Source: Trichostrongylus colubriformis (Eukaryota > Nematoda > Chromadorea > Rhabditida > Trichostrongylidae). Taken from it: a stretch of 64,000 bases of DNA. Of the stretch, positions 57,039 to 64,000 are shown in pieces. Where the stretch lies: the NCBI GenBank assembly GCA_963978905.1, contig OZ022261.1:6573992-6637991 (forward strand), read 5' to 3'. The translations under genes and the position numbers were made by a program. The notes beneath the pieces were generated by a model. The model was not told the origin of the DNA. It did not search any database and worked only from the letters and a program-made list of their open reading frames with translations. Numbering within the stretch: position 1 is the first letter of the stretch; each line of letters begins with the position of its first letter.

Positions 57039-59020
57039 CCTCACAATATCTAATCACATTCGTAATCTGCTCTGTCTTCGGCGTTTATCGATATTTTAGC
57101 CTTCATGCATGGATCACTTGAAAAAAAAACTTCTGACATTAGCTTCAACCGATAAACTCCAAGGTATCATGTTTTGAGACTTAGAATTTCTGGAGAACAC
57201 GCATTTCGCTTCTGTTGGTAGAACAGAGTGCGGATGAAGAATGTCCGCAAGGTGCAACTTGGTTAGGACAAGCCACTGCTATTATACTTTCGTGCCAAAT
57301 AAAGGCTATTGATGGTATAACTGAGAGTAATCGTTCTCGAAAATTGAACAAGTAGTTTTGAATGGCCTATGAATGAAGCACAAAGCAAAGTAAATCATCT
57401 CAAACTTGATATCTTGAAAATTAGATCCTTTCACAGCCTCTACCTCGCTCGTGCGATGACTGAAACGGGTTCATTTAACCAGAGATCCAGACAAAGGTTC
57501 TGAAGCGATAACGGGACCCAGGCAGTACGGCGCCTCATTTTGGGCGTAATCGCTTCAGATCCCAACAAATACGGTGGCTCTGGATAGCTTCCGTCGCTAC
57601 GCGCGAATTTTCTGTTCTAACGGCACACACCCCGGTTCATCCACATTAAATGCTATGGTAGCGCCCCAGAGTTCACCACAGATGAGTGACATCATCAAAG
57701 CAGAAAAGCAGCTCCTCACCATGGACCCTCAAACCGTGATTTGTGTGATTGCCAGCTACCCTATTTACTGGTAGAAGCCAAATAGGATTCTATTGTAGAA
57801 TATGCCTTTGCTGTACCAGAAAAATTCATCGAACGACAAACTTATCCCCAGCTTACACCCCCAGGCTCACAGTCCAGCTTTTTCATAATTTTGATTTCAT
57901 TGCATTCAGTTATTTTTGCCGCATGATATTTCACTAGCTATCCCTATCTCTTGTTATTCTTTGTACTTTTAAATCAGCACACAGGTCAAGCTACAACACA
58001 TTCGGTCGCTATCATAATGACCAATTTAAGTAGTACTTACTTGAAAGTCCTTGTTTGATATCTAACAACGTCGATCGATAAAATCACGCGAATAAGTTCA
58101 AGTGCTAACACTGGAAATATAAGAAAAATAAATTCAGGCATGGAAATGCTACAAATAAAAAAAGGACAGAGCTTCCACGTGGCAAGAGCGAATGTGATGA
58201 ACTATCGGCTTTGCATGAAAATCCATCATTAAAGCGGCGGCTACGGAAAACGGAAAGTACTAATACACAAATTTTTCACAGAACTGAGGCATTATAAAGA
58301 CCTTGGTAAAGCACAACTGCATACAAGCAAACAGGAAAAGCAGGATTAAAAAATGAAATATTCAAGAGATTGGGAATTCGAGTAACAATTCCAGACACCT
58401 TACTTGCAGACCAGAAAAAGAAACTGGTAAGAATGAAAGCAGAGGATTTTGATGAAATTACAAAAATTTGATCCCTTTGTAAAGTTAACAGCGTTCTAGT
58501 GCAGCATTTACAATAGAGCAAGGTTTTGAACGTCATCAGACAGGTACTGAAACAGGAAGAGCACGAGCAAAGTGCTATAAGTGTTCCTACTGCAACATTT
58601 TCATTTTGCTTCGGAAGCAGACACATGTAACCGTTGTTTGAGCCACTATCTCGAGATTTCCTGGAAAATAGAATGTGTCCTGTAAGAACTGTCCCTTCTC
58701 GTGACAGTACGAGAAATGAGGGTTTCGGGTGGATATAACAGCACAATTCTATGCTCATGGCGACTGGCGACATATAATATACACAGCACTTTTCTGAGAC
58801 AAGTGCTTTGAAATCCTTTCACTGTTAGAGTAGTATCGATTTGGAAATAGCTTGATCGCGATTTTTGTAAATGGAGACATTCACAAAATTTCCAGAACGA
58901 GCCGGCCAACAACATGAGCATCAACTTAATGATGTCGATTGAGGTGTGGTTCTATTAAGAGGTTTGGTGCGGCATTATGTTTGCCTTCATTACCGGCACA
59001 TGCTCATTGATTCCAACCTC
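57039..59020. other. Gene-poor DNA with hydrophobic minus frames
   Basis: Minus frames at 58924-58276 are long and rich in hydrophobic and Cys residues (ALCSCSSCFSTCLMTFKTLL), in two frames joined by possible splice signals. They could be a decayed nematode chemoreceptor, but no family motif is clear. The rest shows nothing. Confidence 0.25.
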
Positions 59021-59100
59021 TCGATGGCGCAGGGCGTGTGCTCCTTACTTGCAGGAGCTCTAAGACAGGATCGAATCCCTCATTGTCCAAAAGGCTTGCT
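59021..59100 (+). repeat. tRNA-like sequence, probably a SINE or pseudo-tRNA
   Basis: TGGCGCAGGGCG resembles an A box and GGATCGAATCCCT a B box, with CTCCT and AGGAG placed as an anticodon stem. The base before the anticodon is not T and the acceptor ends do not pair, so it is not called as a working tRNA. Confidence 0.35.
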
Positions 59101-59925
59101 AGCCTTCATCTGACTGCGTTTCTCATTTCTGTCGCTGATGGCGCACTTTGTTCTCCTGCGCCATTTATTGGTTGCCTTGTACAACGCATTTGCTGAATCC
59201 CTTTATCAACGAGGTCCAGCTCCGCCACTTTTCGAACTCATTTATCAACGATGTCCAAATTTGGGAGTCTCTCCTCGAAGCAATCCCGGATTATTCAGAA
59301 TGATCTCAACTGAACAACTGTTTTTTCCACCTAGAAAATGTTCTATTTTTTTCAGCACCAACGTTTTAGGATGCTACATTTCTGCACCAACAGTGACCTC
59401 TTCCTCTGTTTCTATTCCTTTCCATGTTGTATACGTATCTCCCTTTCATGTTTCTTCTCCGTTCATGTTTAAGGGCGCAAACCAATCTCAAGTAGTTCTC
59501 CTTCTGGCACGGCACCACTTTGTAACATTATTCTTAAGTGAATAAATATAATAAAAATTCGTCAAAGAAGCTTCCAGTACATGAAACCATATTTCTACTT
59601 CTGCGATAGTGTTACTGTCCCCATGAATTCGAGTCGTATCCTCTAGCACGGTAGTCGGAAAGAACCAGCTCGGTAAGAACAAATTACTTAACGCATCCAC
59701 AGTGTGCAAAATAGGCTCATCTGGTACTGGTTCACCCCGATGAACACCGCCTTTTCTGCGTCATTCTACCGTGTGACCCGCGCAGTATTGTGCGCTAAAT
59801 TAAAGGTGTTACAGTAGACCTCCGAACAAAAACCAATAAGCGCAATCCGCTACACCGTGAGAATACCAACTCGAGTGAGAATACACACTACGGACAACAC
59901 ATGTAATTTTGTGATCTTATACATA
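59101..59925. other. Gene-free DNA
   Basis: The plus frame at 59138-59545 has no supporting signals and partly arises from a duplicated AACTCATTTATCAACG-like stretch. Nothing else. Confidence 0.3.
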
Positions 59926-60051
59926 CAGTCCAGTTCCCGAAGGCTGACAGGGCGTGGCCTACAGAGTTGGGTGAGAGTGTGTGGCGGGGTGAGAGAGATC
60001 AATACAAGTCCGTAGGCCTTGCCCTGCCAGCCGTCGGGAAATGGACTGTAC
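59926..60051. mobile_element. MITE, family P, copy 4
   Basis: Ends TACAGTCCAGTTCCCGAAGG and CGGGAAATGGACTGTAC. Inside are CTGACAGGGCGTGGCCTAC and GTAGGCCTTGCCCTGCCAG in inverse. It is the most compact and best paired copy. Confidence 0.75.
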
Positions 60052-62755
60052 ATCTATTACATACAGATTCCTTATGAATTATCACGTGAGATAAGTCAGG
60101 ATGATCCCAATATCAGCGAGTATTTGAGGTATAACCGCACCCTTCCAATGGAATCGTTTCTGGAAGGGAGAAGAAGTGCACTTGTCACGCTCTAAGTTAC
60201 CCTCCCTTTGTAATTAAGAAACCACAAGGATACTTATGTGGATCGACGAGTTATCACAGCAAACGAAGTTTAATTTTTCAGAAAGAGGAAGCTGTGCAAA
60301 AAGGTATGTACTGCCACTGCTACGTAACAGCATTACTGACCAAATACCAATTGTGAATGAAAATCCTTCATTAAAACACCTGGCATAAAAAAGTAGACAA
60401 TAAGTGTAATCAAATGTCATGAATTTGACGCAAGGAAGGAGCACATTAGTGAATTTAGCCGTACCATTAGGAACCTAGCGCTGGACGTAAGTTGAACACA
60501 TTGTAAAAGATGCTACAGTAGGAAGAAGAATTAGTATTCGTGAAAGCAAAGATTTCAGTGAAGTATATGTATATGCAGCCGACTACAACAATTTCAAGAA
60601 TGCATATTTCCTGATCATTGAGAGGGTCCCATGGTACAGCCACAATTGAACAAAGTTTGTGAACTTCATCAGAAAAGTATTTGAATGAAATCTGTGTGTT
60701 CGTGCTTTAACTTTCGATTTTGAGCCAAACACAAGCAGCTTCCATAAGAAACATAATCTCGAGGCCCAAAAGAAGAACAATTTCCAAGTTTTGCAGCTTC
60801 CGATGTTGATTTACACGTTTTTATGTAAGACCAAATAAGCAAGTACAAAATGATCATAGGCTGAACTACAAAACAACGATTGTAAAGAATCCTGTCTGAA
60901 AAGTAAGGTTGTAAGGCAATCCGAAAGTTATTTCTTGATAGCCTCGCCATCGAAAAGTGAAAACATTAAATCCAGTCAAAGGATTGAGATTTTCGTATGC
61001 TGAATGAGTTGTATTTTCGATACTGAAAATCCTTGAGTACTTTCGCACAGACTTACAGGGTGGAGAGTAAGGATTGTATTACGCAAGTTTGCAGTGATTT
61101 TCGACATGTCTCTGAAACAAGTATTTTTATTTTCAACACAAAGTGCTTAGCAAGACCTAAAACTATTGCCTTACCTACAACGATTCGGTTGTCCTCGTTA
61201 ATGGTTGATTCTCAGCACATCTGGTGGAAATCCGGAAGTCATTCCCCAAGGACTTCCAAATAAGCCTGCCGTCTGCCCAAGGACAGCACGTATCAAGAGG
61301 AAACGTTTCAGTACATTTCTGCAAATAATATACTGTACATATATAGAACTGAAACATCTGCTGCGAATGTCAAAGCGCGAATAACCGGCTGTTGATCGCT
61401 AATTGGTCAAGCAGCCGGCACGTGATTGGCTGGTCACCAACCACATGCTGACGGTAATAGGCAGCGTGGATTACGGCACAGCAATGAAGGGGGACAATTC
61501 AATGAGTTCAGTAAATTTAGTGCAAAATTCGAAATTGGGGCCTGAGTTGGAAGCTACATGTGAACTGGACGAAGCTCATGTCTTATACACGGCTGAACAC
61601 AACTGTCGCTAGGGAAAACCAAACAAGAACTTTATTCAAGGAAAGAGCTATTGACGTAAAATGTTGCAGAGACAACTAATTCAATTTCCAAAAAGAATAA
61701 TAGATTATTCGATAAAGTTCGGATAGCACCAGTTCAACGGAAATAACAAACAAAAAGTGCATGCTTCCTAGCGAACCCTACTAGTATAATACAAATACAA
61801 GAAAATGATTGTTGACAATCCGTCAAAGGTGTGAAGACGACCAATGTACAGTAAACAAAAACACGATTGAGGTATGTTGTCGTACACGAGATTAGGCGTC
61901 GTGTAATGAATGCCGTGATCTGAGATCGATAACTTCGACCTACAGTGGATATTTTACGCCAAAATAAACACAACACACTATTTACGGCATAGATATGAGC
62001 AAGGCCATATGATAGCATAGGAATCGAAAAGAAGAAAAAGATCTGCACAAAGCCCTTCAGTAAAATGAGGGAAAAACAGGGTAAGAGAACTGAATAGCTG
62101 AGGAGATGACTGAAGCCCAGGAATGGAATGACGGAGAATCAAACATCGTGGTATCGCATTAAACAGTGAGGATGGCTCCTCGTTGCAAAAAGTATAAATG
62201 TTATTCAGCGTTATTTTCCAGTAAAAATGAAAAAAACAAGGCGATCTGACAGAGGAATGGTACAAATCGCACGGAATTATCGGCGGGCCGATGACCATCA
62301 ATCTGAGCCATGTATACCTTCAACAACATGATTCAACATTTTAACACTTTGTTATGCGAGTGCTCTTTTCCAGATACAGAGCAAAAGAGTACTGCCAAAG
62401 GGGCAAATTGAAGGAATACTATCGTTCTCACATTTTGTGAATAAGGATTTCGCCGAAATCGAAGAAATCTAGCAACAGCAAATGAAAAAAAATCTTACAA
62501 TAGCCTCACATGAAGAGGTTCGAATTATTACTAGTTTGACGTCAACCAATCCAGTGCCACTGTACTCCGAAGATTGACGCTAAATAACACAATAATCGAC
62601 CACCTGTGGCAGTCGGTCACGAAAACAGACACGGAATATCGCCGTGTGGAAGTAATTTCCAAAAAGAGGATACAGGGTAATGTCGTGGGCTTCTTTCAAG
62701 TGTAGCTTCCGAACATGTATCCGAGATAAATGAAGAAACTCTAAAATTGGGTAAG
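60052..62755. other. Gene-poor DNA with decayed hydrophobic frames on minus
   Basis: At 61105-61055 (minus) a TTTCAG acceptor, a start (MSKITANLRNTILTLHP) and a GTAAGT donor look like a real first exon. Downstream minus segments (MIILYLLIWSYIKTCK near 60850, and FFFFSIPMLSYGLAHIYAV near 62020) are membrane-like. I could not join them in frame, so a decayed serpentine-receptor-type gene is only a guess. Confidence 0.25.
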
Positions 62756-62914
62756 TACAGTCCATTTCGCAGCGCCTGATAGGGCGTGGCTTACGGACTT
62801 GGGTGAACGTTTATCAAACTCTCTCACCCTGCCACACACTCTCACTCTCGCCGCACACTCTTACTCTCGCCACTCAGGCCACACCATGACTAGCGCTGTG
62901 AAGTGGACTGTATG
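62756..62914. mobile_element. MITE, family P, copy 5
   Basis: Ends GTACAGTCCATTTCGCAGC and GCTGTGAAGTGGACTGTATG. The middle holds TCTCACCCTGCCACACACTC and CTCTCGCCGCACACTCTTAC. Confidence 0.7.
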
Positions 62915-63228
62915 TCGGTATGCATGTATGTCTGTCGGTGCGCAAATGAATGATTGTGACAAAGGTGTCGAAAGAGGAAACTATCTTCTCCCTTGTCACA
63001 AGCTCGACGGAAAACTTGACTAACTCGCTTGCTGTTGTTGGCCCGAGATTTGGGCCTGGAAGGCTAGTGCAAGCACCTTCAATCTTCCCTACACCACCTC
63101 CCCGCTGTTATCTGACATGTTAGAAACTGGGGTATGATAGTGACAGTGAAGACCAATTGGTGAAGAGCTTCAGCTGATAACCTCCTTCCAGACCCCTTAC
63201 CCTTTTCATTCTCTGACTGCTCGGCTGT

Positions 63229-63450
63229 GGACCCTTATGCCAGGATTTCGCACCGAGGCGAGCTTCTTGCGAGGTGGTATGTGCGCGCTATCCTAGTGTT
63301 GGGTCAGGCGATTACACGGAAGTGCTCCGTATGGTGTCATGCATAAGTAGACTTGTAATTGCTTTGGAATTCAACAACACGGTGCTTTTAGCTCGTTCGC
63401 ATTGCTTGCGACACGCTGCGGTGCAAAATTCTGATATGAGGGTCTACCTT
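63229..63450. mobile_element. MITE, family S, copy 2
   Basis: Ends GTGGACCCTTATGCCAGGAT and TTCTGATATGAGGGTCTACC. The inner block TTGGGTCAGGCGATTACACG matches the copy at 21543-21758. Confidence 0.65.
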
Positions 63451-63732
63451 AAGCGCCAGTTAGTCATATCATGCCAGCGATATGCCTACTTGAAAGCGGT
63501 CCTTCTTTCTTTTTTACTCTGCTCCATTAGGTATATGAGAGTAGCGCGAATTATTTTCGTCCCCTCATACTTTCCGATGTATCAAACCCAGTTAACAATT
63601 TTCAGTCTGGAGATGGAACATTCCAGTGCACACTGCACCACTTGGTCCATGAGTGGTTTTCACTTCTTGTCCTATGCCCATACCAATTTTGCCCCATCTC
63701 CGCAGGTTTTTTTTTCATATAATACCTAATTT

Positions 63733-63778
63733 CGTGACAGACGGAGGGATGGAGGGACGGAGGGACGGACAGACAGAC
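63733..63778. repeat. GGAC/AGAC simple repeat
   Basis: Units of GGAGGGAC turn into GGACAGACAGACG. Such purine-rich runs are simple sequence and carry no gene. Confidence 0.8.
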
Positions 63779-63880
63779 GAAGCGTTTTATGTATAGTAGG
63801 AGTTGTGACGTTACTGTCAAAAAACTGCAAAAAATTCCATCGTATGTAATCCGCCAAGTATGAATTTCTATCTTTATGTA

Positions 63881-64000
63881 CAGTAGCGGTCAAAAGTATT
63901 TGCGGTTTTGGACCTTAATCATAATTTTGGTCGACGTTTACAAGCTCATTTTATTAGTGAATTGAGAGCAACTGCTACTTCAGAAAAAGGTATCTCAGCC
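63881..64000 (+). mobile_element. Start of a Tc1-like element, cut by window edge
   Basis: TACAGTAGCGGTCAAAAGTA followed by TTTGCGG resembles Tc1-type inverted repeats, including the TA. Only about 120 bp are in the window, so the element's coding state is unknown. Confidence 0.5.

Noticed and set aside
59021..59100. A working tRNA gene
   Set aside because: A and B boxes are suggestive, but the position before the anticodon is not T and the acceptor stem does not pair.
1..64000. CRISPR arrays, rRNA genes, spliced-leader RNA genes or bacterial operons
   Set aside because: No regularly spaced direct repeats, no rRNA-like blocks and no spliced-leader sequence were seen, and the split genes show eukaryotic nuclear DNA.

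Overview
The window is nuclear DNA from a nematode, most likely a strongylid such as a hookworm. Genes are split into short exons with GT..AG introns. First coding exons sit directly behind TTTCAG-type acceptors that look like spliced-leader addition sites. One gene is an HRG-type heme transporter, a family best known from worms that cannot make heme. The DNA between genes is crowded with small inverted-repeat transposons, mariner and Tc1 relics, and a Penelope-like element. Most open frames in the window are repeat sequence or chance; I rebuilt six genes exon by exon from splice signals, frame continuity and family motifs.

Layout. At 1-450 (minus) lie the first two exons of an HRG-1-type heme transporter, cut by the left edge. 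From 0.5 to 12.3 kb is a repeat field holding two very large inverted duplications and several copies of an unnamed repeat (repeat A). From 12.8 to 16.8 kb (minus) is a complete seven-exon aquaglyceroporin with both NPA boxes. From 17 to 32 kb is gene-poor DNA with palindromic MITEs. From 31.9 to 37.1 kb are a broken Tc1/mariner transposase and a Penelope-like element with 1 kb inverted arms.

From 38 to 57 kb is the most informative region. It holds three diverged members of the protein phosphatase 4 regulatory subunit 2 (PPP4R2) family, two on plus (37976-43096 and 49694-50918) and a previously hidden one on minus (57026-54799). An Eaf7/MRGBP gene, a subunit type of the NuA4/TIP60 acetyltransferase, lies between the two plus-strand copies (45635-47340). 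The three PPP4R2 genes share a 146-nt exon with the same intron phases (0 and 2), which supports descent by duplication. The 57-64 kb part holds MITEs, decayed hydrophobic reading frames on minus, and the start of a Tc1-like element at the right edge.

How the genes fit together. PP4-R2 directs PP4 phosphatase to nuclear substrates, and NuA4/TIP60 acetylates histones; both act on chromatin in the DNA damage response in other eukaryotes. That the local cluster has a joint role is inference only. The heme transporter and aquaglyceroporin are independent membrane transport genes. No operon-like spacing, CRISPR array or rRNA was seen.
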